Assembly (NCBI GenBank): GCA_963585895.1
Contig: OY757904.1
Coordinates: 4,711,982-4,775,981 of the forward strand
Source of the DNA: Sepioteuthis lessoniana
Taxonomy: Eukaryota; Mollusca; Cephalopoda; Myopsida; Loliginidae
DNA length: 64,000 bases
Reading direction: 5' to 3'
A model generated the notes under the pieces. The model did no database searches and had not been told where the DNA came from. It was given only the letters and a program-made list of their open reading frames with translations. Below are positions 38,150-50,936 of the stretch, piece after piece; position 1 is the first letter of the stretch, and the number at the start of each line of letters is the position of its first letter. Position numbers and translations under genes: made by a program.

Positions 38150-40759
38150 GATTTTACTCGCTCGTACACCGTAGACTCCATCCAGAAGAACGGATTGGAT
38201 GTCACAGGGAACTAGAGGAACAAGTGATTTCCCGTTGATTTTACTCGCTTGTACAGCGTAGACTCTATCCAGAAGAACGGATTGGATGTCACAGGGAACT
38301 AGAGGAACAAGTGATTTCCCGTTGATTTTACTCGCTTGTACACCGTAGACTCTATCCAGAAGAACGGATTGGATGTCACAAGGAACTAGAGGAACAAGTG
38401 ATTTCCCGTTGATTTTACTCGCTTGTACAGCGTAGACTCTATCCAGAAGAACGGATTGGATGTCACAAGGAACTAGAGGAACAAGTGATTTCCCGTTGAT
38501 TTTACTCGCTTGTACACCGTAGACTCTATCCAGAAGAACGGATTGGATGTCACAGGGAACTAGAGGAACAAGTGATTTCCCGTTGATTTTACTCGCTTGT
38601 ACACCGTTGACTCTATCCAGAAGAACGGATTGGATGTCACAGGGAACTAGAGGAACAAGTGATTTCCCGTTGATTTTACTCGCTTGTACACCGTAGACTC
38701 TATCTTGAAGAACGGATTGGATGTCACAGGGAACTAGAGGAACAAGTGATTTCCCGTTGATTTTACTCGCTTGTACACCGTAGACTCTATCCAGAGGAAC
38801 GGATTGGATGTCACAAGGAACTAGAGGAACAAGTGATTTCACGTTGATTTTACTCGCTTGTACAGCGTAGACTCTATCCAGAAGAACGGATTGGATGTCA
38901 CAGGGAACTAGAGGAACAAGTGATTTCCCGTTGATTTTACTCGCTTGTACACCGTAGACTCTATCCAGAAGAACTGAGTGGATGTCACAGGGAACTAGAG
39001 GAACAAGTGATTTCCCGTTGATTTTACTCGCTTGTACACCGTAGACTCTATCCAGAAGAACGGATTGGATGTCACAGGGAACTAGAGGAACAAGTGATTT
39101 CCCGTTGATTTTACTCGCTTGTACACCGTTGACTCTATCCAGAAGAACGGATTGGATGTCACAGGGAACTAGAGGAACAAGTGATTTCCCGTTGATTTTA
39201 CTCGCTTGTACACCGTTGACTCTATCCAGAAGAACGGATTGGATGTCACAGGGAACTAGAGGAACAAGTGATTTCCCGTTGATTTTACTCGCTTGTATAC
39301 CGTAGGCTCTATCCAGAAGGACGGATTGGATGTCACAGGGAACTAGAGGAACAAGTGATTTCCCGTTGATTTTACTCGCTTGTACACCGTAGACTCTATC
39401 CAGAAGAACGGATTGGATGTCACAGGGAACTAGAGGAACAAGTGATTTCCCGTTGATTTTACTCGCTCGTACACCGTAGACTCCATCCAGAAGAACGGAT
39501 TGGATGTCACAGGGAACTAGAGGAACAAGTGATTTCCCGTTGATTTTACTCGCTTGTACAGCGTAGACTCTATCCAGAAGAACGGATTGGATGTCACAGG
39601 GAACTAGAGGAACAAGTGATTTCCCGTTGATTTTACTCGCTTGTACACCGTAGACTCTATCCAGAAGAACGGATTGGATGTCACAAGGAACTAGAGGAAC
39701 AAGTGATTTCCCGTTGATTTTACTCGCTTGTACAGCGTAGACTCTATCCAGAAGAACGGATTGGATGTCACAAGGAACTAGAGGAACAAGTGATTTCCCG
39801 TTGATTTTACTCGCTTGTACACCGTAGACTCTATCCAGAAGAACGGATTGGATGTCACAGGGAACTAGAGGAACAAGTGATTTCCCGTTGATTTTACTCG
39901 CTTGTACACCGTTGACTCTATCCAGAAGAACGGATTGGATGTCACAGGGAACTAGAGGAACAAGTGATTTCCCGTTGATTTTACTCGCTTGTACACCGTA
40001 GACTCTATCTTGTAGAACGGATTGGATGTCACAGGGAACTAGAGGAACAAGTGATTTCCCGTTGATTTTACTCGCTTGTACACCGTAGACTCTATCCAGA
40101 GGAACGGATTGGATGTCACAAGGAACTAGAGGAACAAGTGATTTCACGTTGATTTTACTCGCTTGTACAGCGTAGACTCTATCCAGAAGAACGGATTGGA
40201 TGTCACAGGGAACTAGAGGAACAAGTGATTTCCCGTTGATTTTACTCGCTTGTACACCGTAGACTCTATCCAGAAGAACTGATTGGATGTCACAGGGAAC
40301 TAGAGGAACAAGTGATTTCCCGTTGATTTTACTCGCTTGTACACCGTAGACTCTATCCAGAAGAACGGATTGGATGTCACAGGGAACTAGAGGAACAAGT
40401 GATTTCCCGTTGATTTTACTCGCTTGTACACCGTTGACTCTATCCAGAAGAACGGATTGGATGTCACAGCGAACTAGAGGAACAAGTGATTTCCCGTTGA
40501 TTTTACTCGCTTGTACACCGTTGACTCTATCCAGAAGAACGGATTGGATGTCACAGGGAACTAGAGGAACAAGTGATTTCCCGTTGATTTTACTCGCTTG
40601 TATACCGTAGGCTCTATCCAGAAGGACGGATTGGATGTCACAGGGAACTAGAGGAACAAGTGATTTCCCGTTGATTTTACTCGCTTGTACACCGTAGACT
40701 CTATCTTGAAGAACGGATTGGATGTCACAGGGAACTAGAGGAACAAGTGATTTCCCGTT
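38150..40759 (+). repeat. 15-monomer (1305-bp) block in tandem, two copies
   Basis: The rare forms CTCGCTCGTACACC, CTCCATCC, ATTTCACGTTG and TATACCGTAGGCTC recur 1305 bases apart in the same order. Private differences include GAACTGAGTGG near 38971 against GAACTGATTGG near 40276, and CTTGTAGAAC only near 40008. Confidence 0.88.
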
Positions 40760-43700
40760 GATTTTACTCGCTTGTACACCGTAGACTCTATCCAGAAGAA
40801 CGGATTGGATGTCACAGGGAACTAGAGGAACAAGTGATTTCCCGTTGATTTTACTCGCTTGTACACCGTAGACTCTATCCAGAAGAACGGATTGGATGTC
40901 ACAGGGAACTAGAGGAACAAGTGATTTCCCGTTGATTTTACTCGCTTGTATACCGTAGACTCTATCCAGAAGGACGGATTGGATGTCACAGGGAACTAGA
41001 GGAACAAGTGATTTCGCCTTGATTTTACTCGCTTGTACACCGTAGACTCTATCCAGAAGAACGGATTGGATGTCACAGGGAACTAGAGGAACAAGTGATT
41101 TCCCGTTGATTTTACTCGCTTGTACACCGTAGACTCTATCCAGAAGAACGGATTGGATGTCACAGGGAACTAGAGGAACAAGTGATTTCCCGTTGATTTT
41201 ACTCGCTTGTACACCGTAGACTCTATCCAGATAAACGGATTGGATGTCACAGGGAACTAGAGGAACAAGTGATTTCCCATTGATTTTACTCGCTTGTACA
41301 CCGTAGACTCTATCCAGAAGAACGGATTGGATGTCACAGGGAACTAGAGGAACAAGTGATTTCCCGTTGATTTTACTCGCTTGTACACCGTAGACTCTAT
41401 CCAGATAAACGGATTGGATGTCACAGGGAACTAGAGGAACAAGTGATTTCCCGTTGATTTTACTCGCTTGTACACCGTAGACTCTATCCATAAGAACGGA
41501 TTGGATGTCACAGGAAACTAGAGGAACAAGTGATTTCCCGTTGATTTTACTCGCTTGTACACCGTTGACTCTATCCAGAAGGACGGATTGGATGTCACAG
41601 GGAACTAGAGGAACAAGTGATTTCCCGTTGATTTTACTCGCTTGTACACCGTAGACTCTATCCAGAAGAACGGATTGGATGTCAAAGGGAACTAGAGGAA
41701 CAAGTGATTTCCCGTTGATTTTACTCGCTTGAACACCGTAGACTCTATCTTGAAGAACGGATTGGATGTCAAAGGGAACTAGAGGAACAAGTTATTTCCC
41801 GTTGATTTTACTCGCGTGTACACCGTAGACTCTATCCAGAAGAACGGATTGGATGTCACAGGGAACTAGAGGAAAAGTGATTTCCCGTTGATTTTACTCG
41901 CTTGTACACCGTAGACTCTATCTTGAAGAACGGATTGGATGTCACAAGGAACTAGAGGAACAAGTGATTTCCCGTTGATTTTACTCGCTTGTACACCGTA
42001 GACTCTATCTTGAAGAACGGATTGGATGTCACAGGGAACTAGAGGAAGAAGTGATTTCCCGTTGATTTTACTCGCTTGTACACCGTAGACTCTATCTTGA
42101 AGAACGGATTGGATGTCACAGGGAACTAGAGGAACAAGTGATTTCCCGTTGATTTTACTCGCTTGTACACCGTACACTCTATCCAGAAGAACGGATTGGA
42201 TGTCACAAGGAACTAGAGGAACAAGTGATTTCCCGTTGATTTTACTCGCTTGTACACCGTAGACTCTATCTTGAAGAACGGATTGGATGTCACAGGGAAC
42301 TAGAGGAACAAGTGATTTCCCGTTGATTTTACTCGCTTGAACACCGTAGACTCTATCTTGAAGAACGGATTGGATGTCACAGGGAACTAGAGGAACAAGT
42401 GATTTCCCGTTGATTTTACTCGCTTGTACACCGTAGACTCTATCTTGAAGAACGAATTGGATGTCACAAGGAACTAGAGGAACAAGTGATTTCCCGTTGA
42501 TTTTACTCGCTTGTACACCGTAGACTCTATCCAGAAGAACGGATTGGATGTCACAGGGAACTAGAGGAACAAGTGATTTCCCGTTGATTTTACTCGCTTG
42601 TACACCGTAGACTCTATCTTGAAGAACGGATTGGATGTCACAGGGAACTAGAGGAACAAGTGATTTCCCGTTGATTTTACTCGCTTGTACACCGTAGACT
42701 CTATCTTGAATAACGGATTGGATGTCACAGGGAACTAGAGGAACAAGTGATTTCCCGTTGATTTTACTCGCTTGTACACCGTAGACTCTATCCAGAAGAA
42801 CGGATTGGATGTCACAAGGAACTAGAGGAACAAGTGATTTCCCGTTGATTTTACTCGCTTGTACACCGTAGACTCTATCTTGAAGAACGGATTGGATGTC
42901 ACAGGGAACTAGAGGAACAAGTGATTTCCCGTTGATTTTACTCGCTTGTACACCGTAGACTCTATCCAGAAGAACGGATTGGATGTCACAGGGAACTAGA
43001 GGAACAAGTGATTTCCCGTTGATTTTACTCGCTTGTACACCGTAGACTCTATCTTGAAGAACGGATTGGATGTCACAGGGAACTAGAGGAACAAGTGATT
43101 TCCCGTTGATTTTACTCGCTTGTACACCGTAGACTCTATCTTGAAGAACGGATTGGATGTCACAGGGAACTAGAGGAACAAGTGATTTCCCGTTGATTTT
43201 ACTCGCTTGTACACCGTAGACTCTGTCCAGAAGAACGGATTGGATGTCACAAGGAACTAGAGGAACAAGTGATTTCCCGTTGATTTTACTCGCTTGTACA
43301 CCGTAGACTCTATCTTGAAGAACGGATTGGATGTCACAGGGAACTAGAGGAAAAAGTGATTTCCCGTTGATTTTACTCGCTTGTACACCGTAGACTCTAT
43401 CTTGAAGAACGGATTGGATGTCACAGGGAACTAGAGGAACAATTGATTTCCCGTTGATTTTACTCGCTTGTACACCGTAGACTCTATCCAGAAGAACGGA
43501 TTGGATGTCACAAGGAACTAGAGGAACAAGTGATTTCCCGTTGATTTTACTCGCTTGTACACCGTTGACTCTATCCAGAAGAACGGATTGGATGTCACAG
43601 GGAACTAGAGGAACAAGTGATTTCCCGTTGATTTTACTCGCTTGTACACCGTAGACTCTATCTTGAAGAACGGATTGGATGTCACAGGGAACTAGAGGAA

Positions 43701-45977
43701 CAAGTGATTTCCCGTTGATTTTACTCGCTTGTACACCGTAGACTCTATCCAGAAGAACGGATTGGATGTCACAAGGAACTAGAGGAACAAGTGATTTCCC
43801 GTTGATTTTACTCGCTTGTACACCGTAGACTCTATCCAGAAGGACGGATTGGATGTCACAGGGAACTAGAGGAACAAGGGATTTCCCGTTGATTTTACTC
43901 GCTTGTACAGCGTTGACTCTATCCAGAAGGATGGATTGGATGTCACAGGGAACTAGAGGAACAAGTGATTTCCCGTTGATTTTACTCGCTTGTACACCGT
44001 AGACTCTATCCAGAAGAACGGATTGGATGTCACAAGGAACTAGAGGAACAAGTGATTTCCCGTTGATTTTACTCGCTTGTACACCGTAGACTCTATCTTG
44101 AAGAACGGATTGGATGTCACAGGGAACTAGAGGAACAAGTGATTTCCCGTTGATTTTACTCGCTTGTACACCGTAGACTCTATCCAGAAGAACGGATTGG
44201 ATGTCACAAGGAACTAGAGGAACAAGTGATTTCCCGTTGATTTTACTCGCTTGTACACCGTAGACTCTATCCAGAAGAACGGATTGGATGTCACAGGGAA
44301 CTAGAGGAACAAGTGATTTCCCGTTGATTTTACTCGCTTGTACAGCGTTGACTCTATCCAGAAGGACGGATTGGATGTCACAGGGAACTAGAGGAACAAG
44401 TGATTTCCCGTTGATTTTACTCGCTTGTACACCGTAGACTCTATCCAGAAGAACGGATTGGATGTCACAGGGAACTAGAGGAACAAGTGATTTCCCGTTG
44501 ATTTTACTCGCTTGTACACCGTAGACTCTATCCAGAAGAACGGATTGGATGTCACAGGGAACTAGAGGAACAAGTGATTTCCCGTTGATTTTACTCGCTT
44601 GTACACCGTAGACTCTATCCAGAAGAACTGATTGGATGTCACAGGGAACTAGAGGAACAAGTGATTTCCCGTTGATTTTACTCGCTTGTACACCTTAGAC
44701 TCTATCCAGAAGAACGGATTGGATGTCACAAGGAACTAGAGGAACAAGTGATTTCCCGTTGATTTTACTCGCTTGTACACCGTAGACTCTATCTTGAAGA
44801 ACGGATTGGATGCCACAGGGAACTAGAGGAACAAGTGATTTCCCGTTGATTTTACTTGCTTGTACACCGTAGACTCTATCCAGAAGAACGGATTGGATGT
44901 CACAGGGAACTAGAGGAACAAGTGATTTCCCGTTGATTTTACTCGCTTGTACACCGTAGACTCTATCCAGAAGAACGGATTGGATGTCACAAGGAACTAG
45001 AGGAACAAGTGATTTCCCGTTGATTTTACTCGCTTGTACACCGTAGACTCTATCTTGAAGAACGGATTGGATGTCACAGGGAACTAGAGGAACAAGTGAT
45101 TTCCCGTTGATTTTACTCGCTTGTACACCGTAGACTCTATCCAGAAGGACGGATTGGATGTCACAGGGAACTAGAGGAACAAGTGATTTCCGTTGATTTT
45201 ACTCGCTTGTACACCGTAGACTCTATCCAGAAGAACGGATTGGATGTCACAGGGAACTAGAGGAACAAGTGATTTCCCGTTGATTTTACTCGCTTGTACA
45301 CCGTAGACTCTATCCAGAAGAACGGATTGGATGTCACAAGGAACTAGAGGAACAAGTGATTTCCCGTTGATTTTACTCGCTTGTACACCGTAGACTCTAT
45401 CTTGAAGAACGGATTGGATGTCACAGGGAACTAGAGGAACAAGTGATTTCCCGTTGATTTTACTCGCTTGTACACCGTAGATTCTATCCAGAAGAACGGA
45501 TTGGATGTCACAGGGAACTAGAGGAACAAGTGATTTCCCGTTGATTTTACTCGCTTGTACAGCGTAGACTCTATCCAGAAGAACGGATTGGATGTCACAG
45601 GGAACTAGAGGAACAAGTTATTTCCCGTTGATTTTACTCGCTTGTACACCGTAGACTCTATCCAGAAGAACGGATTGGATGTCACAGGGAACTAGAGGAA
45701 CAAGTGATTTCCCGTTGATTTTACTCGCTTGTACACCGTAGACTCTATCCAGAAGAACGGATTGGATGTCACAAGGAACAAGAGGAACAAGTGATTTCCC
45801 GTTGATTTTACTCGCTTGTACACCGTAGACTCTATCTTGAAGTACGGATTGGATGTCACAGGGAACTAGAGGAACAAGTGATTTCCCGTTGATTTTACTC
45901 GCTTGTACACCGTTGACTCTATCCAGAAGAACGGATTGGATGTCACAGGGAACTAGAGGAACAAGTGATTTCCCGTT

Positions 45978-48587
45978 GATTTTACTCGCTTGTACAGCGT
46001 AGACTCTATCCAGAGGAACGGATTGGATGTCACAGGGAACTAGAGGAACAAGTGATTTCCCGTTGATTTTACTCGCTTGTACACCGTAGACTCTATCCAG
46101 AAGAACGGATTGGATGTCACAGGGAACTAGAGGAACAATTGATTTCCCGTTGATTTTACTCGCTTGTACACCGTAGACTCTATCCAGAAGAACTGATAGG
46201 ATGTCACAGGGAACTAGAGGAACAAGTGATTTCCCGTTGATTTTACTCGCTTGTACACCGTAGACTCTATCCAGAAGAACGGATTGGATGTCACAGGGAA
46301 CTAGAGGAACAAGTGATTTCCCGTTGATTTTACTCGCTTGTACACCGTAGACTCTATCTTGAAGAACGGATTGGATGTCCCAGGGAACTAGAGGAACAAG
46401 TGATTTCCCGTTGATTTTACTCGCTTGTACACCGTAGACTCTATCCAGAAGAACGGATTGGATGTCACAAGGAACTAGAGGAACAAGTGATTTCCCGTTG
46501 ATTTTACTCGCTTGTACACCGTAGACTCTATCCAGAAGAACTGATTGGATGTCACAGGGAACTAGAGGAACAAGTGATTTCCCGTTGATTTTACTCGCTT
46601 GTACACCGTGGACTCTATCCAGAAGAACGGATTGGATGTCACAAGGAACTAGAGGAACAAGTGATTTCCCGTTGATTTTACTCGCTTGTACACCGTAGAC
46701 TCTATCCAGAAGAACTGATTGGATGTCACAGGGAACTACAGGAACAAGTGATTTCCCGCTGATTTTACTCGCTTGTACACCGTAGACTCTATCCAGAAGA
46801 ACGGATTGGATGTCACAAGGAACTAGAGGAACAAGTGATTTCCCGTTGATTTTACTCGCTTGTACACCGTAGACTCTATCCAGAAGAACTGATTGGATGT
46901 CACAGGGAACTAGAGGAACAAGTGATTTCCCGTTGATTTTACTCGCTTGTACACCGTAGACTCTATCCAGAAGAACGGATTGGATGTCACAGGGAACTAG
47001 AGGAACAAGTGATTTCCCGTTGATTTTACTCGCTTGAACACCGTAGACTCTATCCAGAAGAACGGATTGGATGTCACAAGGAACTAGAGGAACAAGTGAT
47101 TTCCCGTTGATTTTACTCGCTTGTACACCGTAGACTCTATCTTGAAGAACGGATTGGATGTCACAGGGAACTAGAGGAACAAGTGATTTCCCGTTGATTT
47201 TACTCGCTTGTACACCGTAGACTCTATCCAGAAGAACTGATTGGATGTCTCAGGGAACTAGAGGAACAAGTGATTTCCCGTTGATTTTACTCGCTTGTAC
47301 AGCGTAGACTCTATCCAGAGGAACGGATTGGATGTCACAGGGAACTAGAGGAACAAGTGATTTCCCGTTGATTTTACTCGCTTGTACACCGTAGACTCTA
47401 TCCAGAAGAACGGATTGGATGTCACAGGGAACTAGAGGAACAATTGATTTCCCGTTGATTTTACTCGCTTGTACACCGTAGACTCTATCCAGAAGAACTG
47501 ATTGGATGTCACAGGGAACTAGAGGAACAAGTGATTTCCCGTTGATTTTACTCGCTTGTACACCGTAGACTCTATCCAGAAGAACGGATTGGATGTCACA
47601 GGGAACTAGAGGAACAAGTGATTTCCCGTTGATTTTACTCGCTTGTACACCGTAGACTCTATCTTGAAGAACGGATTGGATGTCCCAGGGAACTAGAGGA
47701 ACAAGTGATTTCCCGTTGATTTTACTCGCTTGTACACCGTAGACTCTATCCAGAAGAACGGATTGGATGTCACAAGGAACTAGAGGAACAAGTGATTTCC
47801 CGTTGATTTTACTCGCTTGTACACCGTAGACTCTATCCAGAAGAACTGATTGGATGTCACAGGGAACTAGAGGAACAAGTGATTTCCCGTTGATTTTACT
47901 CGCTTGTACACCGTAGACTCTATCCAGAAGAACGGATTGGATGTCACAAGGAACTAGAGGAACAAGTGATTTCCCGTTGATTTTACTCGCTTGTACACCG
48001 TAGACTCTATCCAGAAGAACTGATTGGATGTCACAGGGAACTAGAGGAACAAGTGATTTCCCGCTGATTTTACTCGCTTGTACACCGTAGACTCTATCCA
48101 GAAGAACGGATTGGATGTCACAAGGAACTAGAGGAACAAGTGATTTCCCGTTGATTTTACTCGCTTGTACACCGTAGACTCTATCCAGAAGAACTGATTG
48201 GATGTCACAGGGAACTAGAGGAACAAGTGATTTCCCGTTGATTTTACTCGCTTGTACACCGTAGACTCTATCCAGAAGAACGGATTGGATGTCACAGGGA
48301 ACTAGAGGAACAAGTGATTTCCCGTTGATTTTACTCGCTTGAACACCGTAGACTCTATCCAGAAGAACGGATTGGATGTCACAAGGAACTAGAGGAACAA
48401 GTGATTTCCCGTTGATTTTACTCGCTTGTACACCGTAGACTCTATCTTGAAGAACGGATTGGATGTCACAGGGAACTAGAGGAACAAGTGATTTCCCGTT
48501 GATTTTACTCGCTTGTACACCGTAGACTCTATCCACAAGAACTGATTGGATGTCTCAGGGAACTAGAGGAACAAGTGATTTCCCGTT
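45978..48587 (+). repeat. 15-monomer (1305-bp) block in tandem, two copies
   Basis: Each copy starts with an ACAGCG...CCAGAGGAAC monomer (45978 and 47283). It continues with AGGAACAATT (46131 and 47436) and GTCCCAGGG (near 46376 and 47681) and ends with GATGTCTCAGG (47244 and 48549). The internal order of GAACTGATT and CACAAGG monomers agrees. Only a few substitutions separate the copies (for example ACTACAGG near 46734 in copy 1 only). Confidence 0.9.
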
Positions 48588-50936
48588 GATTTTACTCGCT
48601 TGTACACCGTAGACTCTATCCAGAAGAACGGATTGGATGTCACAGGGAACTAGAGGAACAAGTGATTTCCCGTTGATTTTACTCGCTTGTACACCGTAGA
48701 CTCTATCTTGAAGAACGGATTGGATGTCACAGGGAACTAGAGGAACAAGTGATTTCCCGTTGATTTTACTCGCTTGTACACCGTAGACTCTATCTTGAAG
48801 AACGGATTGGATGTCAAAGGGAACTAGAGGAACAAGTGATTTCCCGTTGATTTTACTCGCTTGTACACCGTAGACTCTATCCAGAAGAACGGATTGGATG
48901 TCACAAGGAACTAGAGGAACAAGTGATTTCCCGTTGATTTTACTCGCTTGTACACCGTAGACTCTATCTTGAAGAACGGATTGGATGTCACAGGGAACTA
49001 GAGGAACAAGTGATTTCCCGTTGATTTTACTCGCTTGTACACCGTAGACTCTATCCAGAAGAACGGATTGGATGTCACAAGGAACTAGAGGAACAAGTGA
49101 TTTCCCGTTGATTTTACTCGCTTGTACACCGTAGACTCTATCCAGAAGAACGGATTGGATGTCACAGGGAACTAGAGGAACAAGTGATTTCCCGTTGATT
49201 TTACTCGCTTGTACACCGTAGACTCTATCTTGAAGAACGGATTGGATGTCACAGGGAACTAGAGGAACAAGTGATTTCCCGTTGATTTTACTCGCTTGTA
49301 CACCGTAGACTCTATCTTGAAGAACGGATTGGATGTCACAGGGAACTAGAGGAACAAGTGATCTCCCGTTGATTTTACTCGCTTGTACACCGTAGACTCT
49401 ATCCAGAAGAACGGATAGGATGTCACAAGGAACTAGAGGAACAAGTGATTTCCCGTTGATTTTACTCGCTTGTACACCGTAGACTCTATCCAGAAGAACG
49501 GATTGGATGTCACAGGGAACTAGAGGAACAAGTGATTTCCCGTTGATTTTACTCGCTTGTACACCGTAGACTCTATCTTGAAGAACGGATTGGATGTCAC
49601 AGGGAACTAGAGGAACAAGTGATTTCCCGTTGATTTTACTCGCTTGTACACCGTAGACTCTATCTTGAAGAACGGATTGGATGTCACAGGGAACTAGAGG
49701 AACAAGTGATTTCCCGTTGATTTTACTCGCTTGTACACCGTAGACTCTATCTTGAAGAACGGATTGGATGTCACAGGGAACTAGAGGAACAAGTGATTTC
49801 CCGTTGATTTTACTCGCTTGTACAGCGTAGACTCTATCCAGAGGAACGGATTGGATGTCACAAGGAACTAGAGGAACAAGTGATTTCCCGTTGATTTTAC
49901 TCGCTTGTACACCGTTGACTCTATCCAGAGGAACGGATTGGATGTCACAGGGAACTAGAGGAACAAGTGATTTCCCGTTGATTTTACTCGCTTGAACACC
50001 GTTGACTCTATCCAGAAGAACGGATTGGATGTCACAGGGAACTAGAGGAACAAGTGATTTCCCGTTGATTTTACTCGCTTGTACACCGTAGACTCTATCT
50101 TGAAGAACGGATTCGATGTCACAGGGAACTAGAGGAACAAGTGATTTCCCGTTGATTTTACTCGATTGTACACCGTAGACTCTATCCAGAAGAACGGATT
50201 GGATGTCACAGGGAACTACAGGAACAAGTGATTTCCCGTTGATTTTACTCGCTTGTACACCGTAGACTCTATCCAGAAGAACGGATTGGATGTCACAAGG
50301 AACTAGAGGAACAAGTGATTTCCCGTTGATTTTACTCGCTTGTACACCGTTGACTCTATCCAGAAGAACGGATTGGATGTCACAGGGAACTAGAGGAACA
50401 AGTGATTTCCCGTTGATTTTACTCGCTTGTACACCGTAGACTCTATCTTGAAGAACGGATTGGATGTCACAGGGAACTAGAGGAACAAGTGATTTCCCGT
50501 TGATTTTACTCGCTTGTACACCGTAGACTCTATCTTGAAGAACGGATTGGATGTCACAGTGAACTAGAGGAACAAGTGATTTCCCGTTGATTTTACTCGC
50601 TTGTACACCGTAGACTCTATCCAGAAGAACGGATTGGATGTCACAGGGAACTAGAGGAACAAGTGATTTCCCGTTGATTTTACTCGCTTGTACACCGTAG
50701 ACTCTATCCAGATAAACGGATTGGATGTCACAGGGAACTAGAGGAACAAGTGATTTCCCGTTGATTTTACTCGCTTGTACACCGTAGACTCTATCCAGAA
50801 GAACGGATTGGATGTCACAGGGAACTAGAGGAACAAGTGATTTCCCGTTGATTTTACTCGCTTGTACACCGTAGACTCTATCTTGAAGAACGGATTGGAT
50901 GTCACAGGGAACTAGAGGAACAAGTGATTTCCCGTT

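Noticed and set aside
26741-41491. Giant minus-strand repeat proteins (827, 853 and 2055 residues at 26741-29224, 29264-31825 and 35324-41491)
   Set aside because: These are open only because the 87-bp unit keeps frame. Start codons are private mutations, nonsense monomers interrupt the frame, and the first one spans the N gap. No independent coding evidence.
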